Positions 44,989 through 54,635 are shown, numbered from the stretch's first letter. The stretch: DNA of 64,000 nucleotides from Sphingomonas sp. 3P27F8 (GCF_005502745.1 NZ_SCNL01000012.1:79840-143839), one strand, 5' to 3'. Numbers and translations: made by a program. The notes: a model not told the origin generated them from the letters alone.

Positions 44989-45936
44989 ATGTTCATGCAT
45001 AACAAGCGACTTCAATATACGGTGCGCGTGTCGGAACCCAATCCGGTGCTCGCCTCGCTCATCATCGAGCAATTCGGCGGCGCCGATGGCGAACTGGCCG
45101 CCGCGATGCGCTATTTCACGCAGGCACTTGGCGAGGTCGATTCCGGTCGGAAGGATCTGCTGCTCGATATCGCGACCGAAGAACTCAGCCATCTCGAGGT
45201 GGTCGGCTCGATCGTCGCGATGCTCAACAAGGGCGTTAAGGCGCAGATCTCGGAAGCCTCGATGAAGGAGGCCGATCTGATGATCGCGGTCAATGCCGGT
45301 GGCGCGAGCCAGAAGGAAAATTTGCTGTTCGGCGGCGGCCCGGCGCTGATCGATTCGACCGGCGTGCCGTGGACCGCGGCCTATGTCGACAGCAAAGGCG
45401 ATCCGACCTGCGATCTGCGCTCCAACATCGCGGCCGAAAGCCGCGCCAAGATCGTCTACGAGCGGCTTATCAACGTCACCGACGATCCCGGCGTCAAGGA
45501 TGCGCTCGGCTTTCTGATGACCCGCGAAATCGCACACCAGAAGTCGTTCGAGAAAGCGTTATACTCGATCGAGAACAATTTCCCGCCGGGCAAGCTCCCG
45601 GGCATCGCGCAATTCGCCAATGCCTATGTCAATACATCCCAAGGTGACGGCGACATGGACGGGCCGTGGAACAGTGGCGAGCAATGGGACCGCATCGACG
45701 ATCTCGAGCAAGTCATGCCCTTCGACGAGGGCGACGGCACGGCCTCGGTCAATCTCACAAAGAAGGACGACGCCACCGTCACCGCCCTGGCGACGAGAAC
45801 GATGTCGAACCCGCGCGCGAATGTCGCGACCGGGGCGGATCTCGGCGCGGGCCCGGGTGCCGGCCGCACGAGTGATGAGGATCTGGGCGGAGCCAAGGAT
45901 ATTGCCGAGGCCACGGCTATCGCCAAGAAGAAATAA
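44989..45936 (+). CDS. Manganese catalase
   Basis: 315 residues. A di-manganese ferritin-like catalase degrading hydrogen peroxide. Metal ligands fit Glu35 (GADGEL), Glu65 and His68 (ATEELSHLE), a Glu in AAESRAKIVYERL, and His in TREIAHQKSFEKAL. A Gly/Ala-rich tail follows the fold. GGGAG precedes the ATG at 44989. It is divergent from the FDH-like operon and convergent with a small unknown gene. Confidence 0.93.
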   Translation: MFMHNKRLQYTVRVSEPNPVLASLIIEQFGGADGELAAAMRYFTQALGEVDSGRKDLLLDIATEELSHLEVVGSIVAMLNKGVKAQISEASMKEADLMIAVNAGGASQKENLLFGGGPALIDSTGVPWTAAYVDSKGDPTCDLRSNIAAESRAKIVYERLINVTDDPGVKDALGFLMTREIAHQKSFEKALYSIENNFPPGKLPGIAQFANAYVNTSQGDGDMDGPWNSGEQWDRIDDLEQVMPFDEGDGTASVNLTKKDDATVTALATRTMSNPRANVATGADLGAGPGAGRTSDEDLGGAKDIAEATAIAKKK

Positions 45937-45978
45937 CTCAATTCGGGCGGTCATCCTGTTCGGCCGCCATTCGCCCGG

Positions 45979-46164
45979 TCAGCCCTTGGCGCGCTGATCG
46001 GGCGGATAATCTTCGGGACGGACCGTGCCGACGTTGGGGCGGTCCTCCACCTTCTCTACTGGCTGCCCCCCCGGCGTATCGACCACCGGCTTTCGCTCTG
46101 TCTTGTCGTTGGACAAAGCCGGCTTGCTTTCGTCCGAATTGCCCGGCGTCTGGGGGTCCGACAT
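45979..46164 (-). CDS. Small hydrophilic hypothetical protein
   Basis: 61 residues, Pro- and charge-rich and probably disordered (DSDESK-like segments, then VRPEDYPPDQRAKG). AGGAGG lies 9 bases upstream of the ATG, supporting translation. I do not recognise the family, and no role follows from the neighbouring catalase gene. Confidence 0.55.
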   Translation of the reverse strand: MSDPQTPGNSDESKPALSNDKTERKPVVDTPGGQPVEKVEDRPNVGTVRPEDYPPDQRAKG

Positions 46165-46246
46165 GGATCAAATCCTCCTGGCGATAGCCGACGCACCATG
46201 ACGATGCGTCATTGCTCTAAAGTGATTCCGCGACCCCTCGGTTCCA

Positions 46247-48448
46247 TCACCAGTGCAGGCTGACCTCGCCATTGGCGGGGATACGATACTCGACACGATC
46301 CGCGCGGCTGAGATGAGGAGCAACTTCGTCACCCGCGATAGTGCGCAGGGTGAAGGACGGAAGCGCCGAGCGTCCAGTGCGAACGAGCGCAAAGGTCGCC
46401 CGTCGGGCGTGGCCGCCTTCGATCCCGAAGGTGAGCGAACGCGCCGATGTGCGCTCGCTCGAGACGGGGAAATGATCGCAGAATATTCGGAACGGCGCGC
46501 CGCTGATGTTGTGAAACGAGCGCGTCGCGAACACGAAGGCGGCGCCGGCGCCGTAGATTTCCTGCCCGACCTGGCCGGCCGGCTTGCCGTCCACGTACAG
46601 GTCTTCGACGGGAAACGACAGCGAGCGGTCGATGTGGCCGTTCCGGATATCTTCCTTGGCGAGCGCGTCGGCGGGCAGCGCGTCGGGATAATAGAACCAG
46701 GCCCGGTCGAGCGCATATTTGCAATATTCGCTCACTAGCAGCCGCGCCGCCGGATCGAGGTCGGGTCCGGCGTCCTTCAAATATTGTTCGAACGCGGCAA
46801 AGCTGTCGAAGCACTCGAAGACAGCCATATAGGGCGCGTCGTGCAGGCAGGTAGCGCCGAGGAATACGTCATAGTTCTTAGCGTTTCCGATCTCCGATTC
46901 CCAGATCGCCGTGTTGTGGAAGAAGCTGGCGAGATAGACGTAGCCCTGCTGCAGATAATATTCCTCATCCGTGATCCGCCACAGCCGCATGCAGGCCGCC
47001 GCGCCCCAGGCAGTCAGATTTGCCTGGTAATTAAGCTCGAACCGCATATTCTTGGCGGCGTCGATCGCTCGGCGCGCTTCCGCCAAGTAGCGCTCCTCCC
47101 CGCACAACTCGTAAGCCTGGATCATGACATAGGCATAAAGTCCGCCGACGTCGGTCTGGCCCAGGCCGTCGTCGTTCCGCGCCTCGACGATGACATCGAA
47201 GCTGTCGACCTTGAACTGGATCGGCCAGACGTAATCGAAGTGACGTGCTGCCTTGATCGCATAGTCGAGCGACCCCTCGAACAGGCGACGCGCCCGCGTG
47301 TCCCCATCGAGCGCGAGGTGCCCGAGGTTGAGCAGGGGATGGTACAGATACCAGCTGTCGACCGCGAGCTTGTCCTTGTCCTTGCCGACATTCGGAAGAT
47401 AGCGCCGCATCGTCTTGAGCTGGCGGTCGTGAAACTTCTCCAGCCCGGCTTCCAGCTTCTCGCAAAATGGCACGTCGCGCTGCGTCCAGGCGGCAAAGTT
47501 CCTGAGCGCCGAGATGACCGACATCTGGACCATGATGTCGGGATATTCCGCAGCGGTGTACGGATGGATGTAGGTGTGCCCGTAGTGGCGCACCGTCGCT
47601 TCCGGGGCATGCTCGAGATCGTGCAGCGTCCGGTCGCAACGCGACACCCAGTCGCGATAGGTCGTCGCCGGCGCGTCCAGTTGCCGATATGCCGTTCCGA
47701 GCATTTGCAGGAACCGCCGTGCTGAGTCCTGCTCGTCGGCCGCGGCTTCGTCGTGAAACACCAGAATGGCGTCCGACATCGTTACTTCCACCGCCGCGGG
47801 AAGCGGATTGGTCGGCGGCGTCCCGCTTTGTGGCGGCGTTGGCGGCAGATAGCCGAGCTCGGGCCACTCCCCGCCGACCGCGCTGTCCGGCGTGGTCCCT
47901 GTCGCCTGGAAATAGTCGTTGAGCGCAGTCAAGTTCTGGAAATAGAGAACGCTGCCAAAGGCCGGCTTGTCGAGGTGAAGATAGAGTAGGCCGCTGTTCA
48001 GACCGCGCTGCGCCGCCTCGACCCGGCCGCTCGCCGTCATCGGATCGTCGCCGGAACCGAGGGGATAAAGATCGCGCGGAAAATAGGGAATGAGGAGCGG
48101 CGTGCTTGGCGTTAACGTCGTCGTCACGCGCAAAACGGGTAACTGCAGATCGTCGCTGCGAAACGTCACGATCTGCTTGCCCGTGGGACTGTCGACACGA
48201 AGGCGGAGCAAGGTATCGGCCGGCGCGCGCAGCTTAGCCACTTTGGTGCAACCGCCCCAGCAATGCGCGACGCGAAGCGCCAAGCCGCCGCCGCCGCCGC
48301 GGCGAATGATCGCCCAGACCGAATCATGGCCGGCGGCGACCTCAATTGACCGCGTGCCGAACGCCAGGCGGGCGATCGGCCGCATGCCTTTCGCAAGTTC
48401 TACCCCAAGGCTGATTGTGGCCGCACTGGCCGCGCGCGCACGCCCCAC
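46247..48448 (-). CDS. Large protein with alpha/alpha-barrel glycosidase-like core
   Basis: About 733 residues; the start is uncertain (GTG 48448 has AGGAG 10 bases upstream; ATG 48385 is the alternative). The first 250 residues look beta-rich. Residues about 280-620 show repeated helix pairs with aromatic and acidic clusters (HPYTAAEYPDIMVQMSVISAL, VDSWYLYHPLLNLGHLALDG, GQTDVGGLYAYVMIQAYELCG), suggestive of a six-hairpin glycosidase or epimerase fold. A beta-rich C-terminal domain ends in EYRIPANGEVSLHW. No signal peptide. I cannot name a family. Confidence 0.6.
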   Translation of the reverse strand: MGRARAASAATISLGVELAKGMRPIARLAFGTRSIEVAAGHDSVWAIIRRGGGGGLALRVAHCWGGCTKVAKLRAPADTLLRLRVDSPTGKQIVTFRSDDLQLPVLRVTTTLTPSTPLLIPYFPRDLYPLGSGDDPMTASGRVEAAQRGLNSGLLYLHLDKPAFGSVLYFQNLTALNDYFQATGTTPDSAVGGEWPELGYLPPTPPQSGTPPTNPLPAAVEVTMSDAILVFHDEAAADEQDSARRFLQMLGTAYRQLDAPATTYRDWVSRCDRTLHDLEHAPEATVRHYGHTYIHPYTAAEYPDIMVQMSVISALRNFAAWTQRDVPFCEKLEAGLEKFHDRQLKTMRRYLPNVGKDKDKLAVDSWYLYHPLLNLGHLALDGDTRARRLFEGSLDYAIKAARHFDYVWPIQFKVDSFDVIVEARNDDGLGQTDVGGLYAYVMIQAYELCGEERYLAEARRAIDAAKNMRFELNYQANLTAWGAAACMRLWRITDEEYYLQQGYVYLASFFHNTAIWESEIGNAKNYDVFLGATCLHDAPYMAVFECFDSFAAFEQYLKDAGPDLDPAARLLVSEYCKYALDRAWFYYPDALPADALAKEDIRNGHIDRSLSFPVEDLYVDGKPAGQVGQEIYGAGAAFVFATRSFHNISGAPFRIFCDHFPVSSERTSARSLTFGIEGGHARRATFALVRTGRSALPSFTLRTIAGDEVAPHLSRADRVEYRIPANGEVSLHW

Positions 48449-48770
48449 GTCCCAATGACTCCTACAAGATTGCGACACTAGAACCACTCGTACATGCGCC
48501 GGGCGGTCGCCGACCAACGATCAAATAATCGCGTGGTTTCATGTACCGGCTACCAGTGAAGTCGGAGCGACCGAGGTGCGGCGGCGGACGCAGGCGGCGA
48601 CCAGTAATTGGAGCGGGTAACCTGCGCACGCCAATGGCAAAACGGCGCGATGCTCGCGATCGGTCCGGTACCGAAATAGATCGAAGTTAACACGATTCTC
48701 CGCCCGTCGCGTGAGACCGGTCGTCGCTCCGCGCGTTGCGAGAACAGGACCTCAAATCGAAGGATCGGCC
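48449..48770. other. Divergent intergenic region before the cyanophycin operon
   Basis: About 320 bases between the minus-strand glycosidase-like gene and the plus-strand cphA. Promoters for both must lie here. I see no LexA or EcfG consensus and no gene. Confidence 0.4.
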
Positions 48771-49517
48771 TTGGACTCTTTGACGCTTGTGCCGCGGGAC
48801 GACATCGACACGGATGTCAGCTCCATCGGACCGGCGACGACGAACAGCAATGAGGTGCGCGTCCTCGAACGAAGCATCTATCGCGGGCCAAACATCTTCA
48901 GTCTGCGGCCGATGGTGCGCGTCCGCATCGACATCGGGTCACTCGAAACGTCGCCGTCCAACACGCTGCCGGGTTTTTCCGACCGCATGCTCGACCTTTT
49001 GCCGGGCCTGCGGGCGCATCATTGCAGCAAGGGGCACGCGGGTGGCTTCGTCGAACGGTTGGAAACCGGAACATGGTTTGGGCACATCGCCGAGCATGTC
49101 GCACTGGAGCTTCAGTCGCTTGCGGGCGCTGCCGTCACACGTGGCAAGACGCGGTCGGTGCGGGGCCGGCCGGGCACCTACGACTTGCTCGTCGAATATC
49201 GCGACGAACAGGCGGCCCTACTCTCCGTGCGGCACGCGCTCACCTTCCTCGTCGAATTGCTTCCGGGCAGAACGACGACAGTCAGGGACGACAAGATACT
49301 GCCGACGACCAGGCTTGGAACCGACGCTAGCGTGGACGATCGGGTCGCGGAGATCGCGTCGCTGGTTCGCGCCGGCGCGCTCGGCCCCAGCACCCAGGCC
49401 ATCGTCGATGCCGCACGACGGCGCGGTATTCCTGTTTCCCGCCTCGACGAGCAAAGCCTGCTGCAGCTCGGCTATGGTCGCCGACAGCGCCGCGTGCGGG
49501 CCAGCATCACGGTATGA
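48771..49517 (+). CDS. cphA: Cyanophycin synthetase, N-terminal part (split gene)
   Basis: 248 residues from a TTG at 48771 with AAGGA 6 bases upstream; a GTG at 48711 lacks a ribosome site. It carries the CphA N-domain: EVRVLERSIYRGPNIFSLRP, LPGLRAHHCSKGHAGGFVER, GTWFGHIAEHVALELQSLAG, and ends with LGYGRRQRRVRASITV. In normal CphA this end continues directly into the ATP-grasp domain. Here the frame stops, and the ATP-grasp part starts at an overlapping ATGA. The N-domain supplies primer binding and, in known CphA structures, part of the polymerising complex. Confidence 0.85.
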   Translation: MDSLTLVPRDDIDTDVSSIGPATTNSNEVRVLERSIYRGPNIFSLRPMVRVRIDIGSLETSPSNTLPGFSDRMLDLLPGLRAHHCSKGHAGGFVERLETGTWFGHIAEHVALELQSLAGAAVTRGKTRSVRGRPGTYDLLVEYRDEQAALLSVRHALTFLVELLPGRTTTVRDDKILPTTRLGTDASVDDRVAEIASLVRAGALGPSTQAIVDAARRRGIPVSRLDEQSLLQLGYGRRQRRVRASITV

Positions 49518-51556
49518 CCTCGCACATCGCCGTCGAAACGGCCGGCAACAAGCAACTGACCCGCCAGCTCCTGCGCGACGCGGCGCTTCCCGCGCCGCGC
49601 GGTATCGTCGTCCGTACGCTCGCCGATGCCAAAGCGCAGGCGCCGCGACTGACGGCCCCGCTTGTCGTGAAACCGCTCAACGCCAATCACGGGCGCGGCG
49701 TCACGCTCAACGTCTCGAATGCGACCGACCTCGAAGCCGCCTTCGCCGCAGCGCGGCTGCACGGCCCGCGTGTGATCATCGAGGAACAGATTGCCGGTGA
49801 CGACCATCGTTTCCTCGTCGTTGGCGGTAAGGTTGTCGCGGTCGCACGACGCCTGCCCGCGACGGTCACCGGGGACGGCATCACCGACGTGGACGCGCTG
49901 GTTCTTCGCGCAAACAAGGATCCGCGCCGCGGCGTTGGTCACGAAAATGTCCTTACCCGGCTGGTCATCGACGACGCAGCGGCGGCAGTCCTCGCCGCGC
50001 AGGGTCTGACGCGAGCGTCGGTACCCGCCGAGGGTCAGGTTGTGCGGCTGCGCGACACCGCCAATCTGTCGACCGGCGGGACCGCCGAGGACTGTACCGA
50101 TCGCGTGCATCCCGACAATATCTTCGTTGCCGAGCAAGCGGCGGCGGCGATCGGCCTCGACGTGGCGGGAATCGATTTCCTGTCGCCGGACATCAGTCGC
50201 ACGGTCGATCAAACCGGCGGCGGGATCGTCGAAATCAATGCAGCGCCGGGTCTTCGGATGCATCTCGCGCCGTCATCGGGTCAGGCGCGGGATGTCGCCG
50301 GCCCGATCGTTGACCATCTCTTTCCACGCGCTCGCGACAGCCGGATTCCGGTCATTGCCATTACCGGCACCAACGGAAAGTCGACGACGGCGCGCATGGT
50401 GGCCCGAATTTTCCGGGATGCGGGGATGACGGTCGGACTGACCAGCACCAGCGGTGTCTACATCAATGACCGCCTGATCCGCTCGGCCGATGCGAGCGGC
50501 CCGAAAAGCGCGAGGATGGTATTGGCCAATCCGACGGTCGATGTCGCTGTCCTCGAAACCGCGCGCGGCGGGATACTGCGCGAAGGGCTGGGCTTCGATC
50601 GGTGCGACGTCGGATGCGTACTCAATGTCACCGAGGATCATCTCGGGATAAAGGGTATCGATACCGTCGACGACCTGGCCAACGTGAAATCGGTGGTTGT
50701 CGAGGCGGTCAAGCGTCGCGGGGTGAGCGTCCTCAACGCCGATGACCGCAAGCCGCGACGGATGCAGCGTCATGCGCGTGGCAGGATATGCTGGTTTTCG
50801 ATGAGGCCCATCAGCGAGGAGCTCGCGCGTCATATCGAGGCTGGCGGCCTCGCCGTCGTGCGCGAGCAACGCGGAGAAATGGAAAATCTGGTGCTTTACC
50901 GAGACGGCGAGCGGCATGTGGTGACCACCACGAACGATATACCGTCGACGCAATCCGGTGCCGCGGCCTTCAACACGGAGAATGCGCTTGCAGCTACCGC
51001 GATCGCAGCCGCACTCGCGATTGCGCCGGACGTGATCGCGCGTGGTCTCGCGAATTTCACGACGTCCTACGCCGACAGCCCGGGACGTCTCAACATCGTC
51101 GAGCGCCACGGAATTACGGTGATCGTCGATTACGCCCACAATCCTGCCGCTGTAACCGCGCTTGGCCGGTATCTCGCCACCCTGAGGCGGCCGGGCCGCC
51201 GGTTCATCGGCACCTATAGCGTGCCGGGCGATCGGCGCGACGAAGACTTGATCGGCATGGGCAAGCTTGCCGCGTCCCTGTTCGATGAGCTGGTGTTCCG
51301 TGAAACGCCGGATGGGCGGGGTCGTCCGCGTGGCGAGATCAATGCGCTTATGTCCAATGGCGCTATCGAAGGCGGTCTATCCGAGGACCGTATCCACCGC
51401 GTTGTCGAGGAGGGCGCCGCGACACTGTTCGCGCTGCGTCTGGCACGCCCCGGCGATGTGGTCGTGATCAGCCCGACCCAGATCGACATGGTCTGGCAGC
51501 TCGTGAATGATTTTGGCCCTGTCGAGCCAGCCGAGACGAACGCCGCTTATGAATGA
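49514..51556 (+). CDS. cphA: Cyanophycin synthetase, ATP-grasp and Mur-ligase part (split gene)
   Basis: 680 residues. The ATP-grasp domain (MTSHIAVETAGNKQLTRQLL, VVKPLNANHGRGVTLNV, GIDFLSPDISRTVDQTGGGIVEINAAPGLRMHL in pieces) adds Asp to the polymer. The Mur-ligase-like domain adds Arg: P-loop ITGTNGKSTTARM near residue 285, LETARGGILREGLGF, VLNVTEDHLGIKGI and DYAHNPAAVTALG. Together with the upstream frame it makes a complete CphA of about 930 residues. Insertion of one base at the ATGA junction would restore a continuous frame aligning without gap. Confidence 0.93.
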   Translation: MTSHIAVETAGNKQLTRQLLRDAALPAPRGIVVRTLADAKAQAPRLTAPLVVKPLNANHGRGVTLNVSNATDLEAAFAAARLHGPRVIIEEQIAGDDHRFLVVGGKVVAVARRLPATVTGDGITDVDALVLRANKDPRRGVGHENVLTRLVIDDAAAAVLAAQGLTRASVPAEGQVVRLRDTANLSTGGTAEDCTDRVHPDNIFVAEQAAAAIGLDVAGIDFLSPDISRTVDQTGGGIVEINAAPGLRMHLAPSSGQARDVAGPIVDHLFPRARDSRIPVIAITGTNGKSTTARMVARIFRDAGMTVGLTSTSGVYINDRLIRSADASGPKSARMVLANPTVDVAVLETARGGILREGLGFDRCDVGCVLNVTEDHLGIKGIDTVDDLANVKSVVVEAVKRRGVSVLNADDRKPRRMQRHARGRICWFSMRPISEELARHIEAGGLAVVREQRGEMENLVLYRDGERHVVTTTNDIPSTQSGAAAFNTENALAATAIAAALAIAPDVIARGLANFTTSYADSPGRLNIVERHGITVIVDYAHNPAAVTALGRYLATLRRPGRRFIGTYSVPGDRRDEDLIGMGKLAASLFDELVFRETPDGRGRPRGEINALMSNGAIEGGLSEDRIHRVVEEGAATLFALRLARPGDVVVISPTQIDMVWQLVNDFGPVEPAETNAAYE

Positions 51557-52424
51557 GGCTGGGTGGGCCATCATTGTCCATGGCGGTGCCCGGACGATAC
51601 CGACCGAGCGGCACGGGGCGAACCGGGACGGTTGCCGTGCCGCCGCCGCCGCTGGCGTCGATTTGTTGCGCGACGGTGCGAGCGCGCTCGACGCTGTTGA
51701 GCTGGCGGTCCGCTCGCTCGAGGATGATGTCGCCTTCAACGCCGGACGGGGGGCGGTGCCGACGGCAGCGGGGCATGTCGAACTCGATGCGGCCATCATG
51801 GACGGGTCGACCCTCGACATCGGTGCGGTGGCTGCGCTTCAGGATATCGCCAATCCAGTGCTCGTCGCGCGCATGCTCCTTGGCGAGCCTGCGGTGCTTC
51901 TGGTCGGCGAGGGCGCCCGGGCATTTGCGGTCGAGCGCGGCATCGCCGTCACCGACGTCTTCGCTGTGCACGCACCTGGTGGATGCGCGGATCACGATAC
52001 GGTCGGGGCCGTGGCGATTGATCGCCAGGGCCGCATCGCGGTTGCCACGTCGACGGGTGGCCTGCCCGGTCAAATTCCGGGCCGCGTGGGGGATGCACCG
52101 ATCCCCGGCTGCGGGTTCTATGCCGACGATCACGCCGGCGGTGTGGCAATTTCCGGTGACGGCGAGAAAATATTGCGTGTTACCCTGGCGAGCCGTGTCA
52201 TCGAACAACTCTATCGCCATCCCGCCCAGTCGGCCGTAACCACCGCGCTCGGGGCGCTCGCTCGCGTCGGCGGCGAAGCCGGCCTTATCGCGCTCGATGT
52301 CGAAGGTCGCTTCGGCGTTGCGCATAACAGCGATCATTTTGCCGTCGCGATGGCGGCAGATTGGCTTCCCGAGCCGATCGCCGGCATCCATCGCGATGAG
52401 TTCAAGGATATCATTCATGGCTAA
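51549..52424 (+). CDS. iaaA: Isoaspartyl peptidase/L-asparaginase (plant type)
   Basis: 291 residues. It is an Ntn-hydrolase that matures by self-cleavage before the nucleophile Thr, here Thr151 in DHDTVGAVAID. Other parts are GWAIIVHGGARTIP, FNAGRGAVPTAAGHVELDAAIMDG (in pieces) and STGGLPGQIPGRVGD. It cleaves beta-Asp-Arg dipeptides made by cyanophycinase and so completes release of Asp and Arg. The ATG overlaps the cphA end by 8 bases. Confidence 0.93.
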   Translation: MNEAGWAIIVHGGARTIPTERHGANRDGCRAAAAAGVDLLRDGASALDAVELAVRSLEDDVAFNAGRGAVPTAAGHVELDAAIMDGSTLDIGAVAALQDIANPVLVARMLLGEPAVLLVGEGARAFAVERGIAVTDVFAVHAPGGCADHDTVGAVAIDRQGRIAVATSTGGLPGQIPGRVGDAPIPGCGFYADDHAGGVAISGDGEKILRVTLASRVIEQLYRHPAQSAVTTALGALARVGGEAGLIALDVEGRFGVAHNSDHFAVAMAADWLPEPIAGIHRDEFKDIIHG

Positions 52425-53223
52425 CGGTAATGGGCCGCTCATCGTCATCGGCGGCCATGAGGATAAGGACGGCGACAAAATTATCCTCAGCGAAGTCGCC
52501 GGGCGGCTGGGTGATGGCAAGCTGGTGCTCGCGACCGTCGCAAGCCACGAGCCCGAGGGCTATTTTGACGCCTATCAAAAGGCGTTCGCGCCGCTCGGCG
52601 TCACGAACCTGGTCGAGCTCTACGTAAACGAGCGTGAGGAGACCCGGTCGTGCGAAAACCTCGATCTTCTCTCGGATGCCGCGGGCATCTTCTTCACCGG
52701 CGGCGACCAGCTGCGCATCTCATCGCAAATCGGCGACACCCCGATCGAAGACATGGTCCGCACGATCCACCGCCGCGGCGGCGTTGTGGCCGGAACGTCC
52801 GCCGGCGCGTCGGTCATGAGCGAGACCATGCTGGTGCGGGGACCGAGCGCGGAGTCGCATCGGATCGGCGACCTCCACATGGCGCCGGGCCTAGGGTTGA
52901 TCAGGGACGTCATTATCGATCAGCATTTCGCGGAGCGCGGGCGGATCGGCCGGTTGCTGGGCGCGGTCGCGCAGAACCCGCGCGTGCTCGGGATCGGCAT
53001 CGACGAGGACACCGCGATCGTCATCGAGGACGGCACCTTTGGCGTGATCGGTGCCGGTGCGGTCTATGTCGTCGACGGGTCTACCGTGAGCCACTCGAAT
53101 ATCGCCGAGGCCGATCGACAGGAGGCACTTTCGATGTTTGGCGTGAGTCTCAATGTGCTGTCGTCAGGCGACCGTTTCGACCTGGAAACGCGAAAGCCGG
53201 CTGCCCGCAGAACGAAGAGCTAG
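52417..53223 (+). CDS. cphB: Cyanophycinase
   Basis: 268 residues. This serine exopeptidase of the S51 family degrades cyanophycin to beta-Asp-Arg. The nucleophile is Ser128 in GTSAGASVM; FFTGGDQLRI, GLGLIRDVIIDQHFAERGRIGRL and GIGIDEDTAIVIE are family hallmarks. There is no signal peptide, so it acts on intracellular polymer. It overlaps iaaA by 8 bases and ends in a 4-base convergent overlap with the next gene. Confidence 0.95.
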   Translation: MANGNGPLIVIGGHEDKDGDKIILSEVAGRLGDGKLVLATVASHEPEGYFDAYQKAFAPLGVTNLVELYVNEREETRSCENLDLLSDAAGIFFTGGDQLRISSQIGDTPIEDMVRTIHRRGGVVAGTSAGASVMSETMLVRGPSAESHRIGDLHMAPGLGLIRDVIIDQHFAERGRIGRLLGAVAQNPRVLGIGIDEDTAIVIEDGTFGVIGAGAVYVVDGSTVSHSNIAEADRQEALSMFGVSLNVLSSGDRFDLETRKPAARRTKS

Positions 53224-54056
53224 CCGAGCGGTTTCGCATCGCGCTCTGCCGCCGCTAGCGATGCGAAATCGGCATTCGTCAGCCGGGCCCCCGAGACCGC
53301 GCCGGCGAGCCAGATCACCGACGTACAATTGCTTACGCCGACAGCATTGTTCTCAGCCAGCGTCCGCACCGCGCGCATCGTCGCAATGAGTTCGGCCGGG
53401 CGCGCCTGCGGCGGTGTGTAAGCGCCCTTCTCGGGCCAGCGCGCGAACCGGACCAGGCCCCACGCTCCGACCGCCCGCAGGACATGACGGTCGGGTTTGC
53501 ACAGGTCGAAACCGAGCAGCCGCAACGCTTCGGCCGCGAGCGCGATCCCGAAGCCAGGCAGCTTCCATTGCGCCGAGCCGCCGAGCAGGACGGCCGCCTG
53601 ATCCGGCATGCCACCAGCGGCGTCGAACACGCGCTCGAGAAAACCGTGGGCGCCGCCTTCGGCAGTCGCAAGGATCGCTGCCGTGCCGCGCAATCGGAGC
53701 AGACCGGCAGGAAGTCCGGCGCTGCCTGCTCGCCGGTCGACGAACCAGCGAAGCACACGACGGTCGATATCTCGATCGTCGAGCGAAGCGAACCGCGCTG
53801 GATCGAAATCGACGAAAGGAACGCCGAGTTCGCCGCGGATGGTGGCGATCCGGTCCCACCGCGTATTGCCCGAGAGCAATGCGACCGCAAAGCTCTCGAA
53901 CACGATCTCGTCAGGCAGTCGCGCTGCCTTCGCCGGAAAGCCTGCCCTCCAGCGCGGCGAGCCGGTATCGACCCTGTCACGCCAGGCCGGGTTCCAGCCG
54001 TCAAGCTTTTGCTGCAGCGACCGCCATAAATCCCTGGAACGGCGAGGGTCGCTCAC
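53220..54056 (-). CDS. HhH-GPD-like protein, possible DNA glycosylase relative
   Basis: About 278 residues from the GTG at 54056, chosen because it follows the hemerythrin stop; an ATG at 54098 overlapping that gene is the alternative. LPGFGIALAAEALRLLGFDLCKPDRHVLRAVGAW (in pieces) resembles the helix-hairpin-helix/Gly-Pro-Asp segment of base-excision glycosylases. The helical N-terminus with WDRIATIRGELGVPF also fits such a fold. Catalytic identity is not clear, so I call only the superfamily resemblance. Confidence 0.55.
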   Translation of the reverse strand: MSDPRRSRDLWRSLQQKLDGWNPAWRDRVDTGSPRWRAGFPAKAARLPDEIVFESFAVALLSGNTRWDRIATIRGELGVPFVDFDPARFASLDDRDIDRRVLRWFVDRRAGSAGLPAGLLRLRGTAAILATAEGGAHGFLERVFDAAGGMPDQAAVLLGGSAQWKLPGFGIALAAEALRLLGFDLCKPDRHVLRAVGAWGLVRFARWPEKGAYTPPQARPAELIATMRAVRTLAENNAVGVSNCTSVIWLAGAVSGARLTNADFASLAAAERDAKPLG

Positions 54057-54066
54057 AACCAACCCG

Positions 54067-54609
54067 TCAGATGTCGGCGGTGGCGGTGTACCGGTCATAT
54101 TCCTCACGATATCGCGCCGTCACCATCGCCTGATCCTCGGGCGATAAGTCTTGCGCGAGTTCAAGGAACCACGTGCCCTCTTCCGAATAGACATGGTGCG
54201 CCACCGCACCTTCGATATGTTCGAGCTTGTCGAGATAGTCCTGGCTCATTGGATCGAGCCGTTCGAGCAGCCCCATTTCCATCTTGGCAGCGGACTGTTC
54301 CTGATAGGCCAATTCGGCATGTCCGACCTGCTTATCGGCCGCAAGCGCCGGATAGATCGCGGCTTCTTCCGCTATCGCGTGGCCTGTAAGCACGATCCCC
54401 AGGCGCCGCTGCGCGTCACGTCGCGCCTCGGGCGTCGTGGCCGACTTGACGGCCGCAAACAGCGCTTCGATGCGCTGATGGTGCTCAAGGATCTGAGTGA
54501 GCCAGTCGTTCGGCTTCGCAGCCGCCATGGCTTTCTCACGTGCCTCCCGCCGCGCCTCGGCGCTTTCCGGGGGCATGATCTTGGCGATAACCTTATCAAA
54601 AACTGACAT
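54067..54609 (-). CDS. Hemerythrin HHE domain protein
   Basis: 180 residues. The HHE four-helix bundle binds a di-iron site: ILEHHQRIEALF, GHAIAEEAAIYPAL, HAELAYQEQSAAKMEM and HHVYSEEGTWF supply His and Glu ligands. Bacterial single-domain hemerythrins are linked to oxygen, nitric oxide or oxidative stress handling. AGGAG lies about 7 bases before the ATG at 54609, and a stress-type promoter lies upstream. Longer upstream starts are unsupported. Confidence 0.88.
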   Translation of the reverse strand: MSVFDKVIAKIMPPESAEARREAREKAMAAAKPNDWLTQILEHHQRIEALFAAVKSATTPEARRDAQRRLGIVLTGHAIAEEAAIYPALAADKQVGHAELAYQEQSAAKMEMGLLERLDPMSQDYLDKLEHIEGAVAHHVYSEEGTWFLELAQDLSPEDQAMVTARYREEYDRYTATADI

Positions 54610-54635
54610 CGTGGCTCTCCTGTCGTTGAACGACA

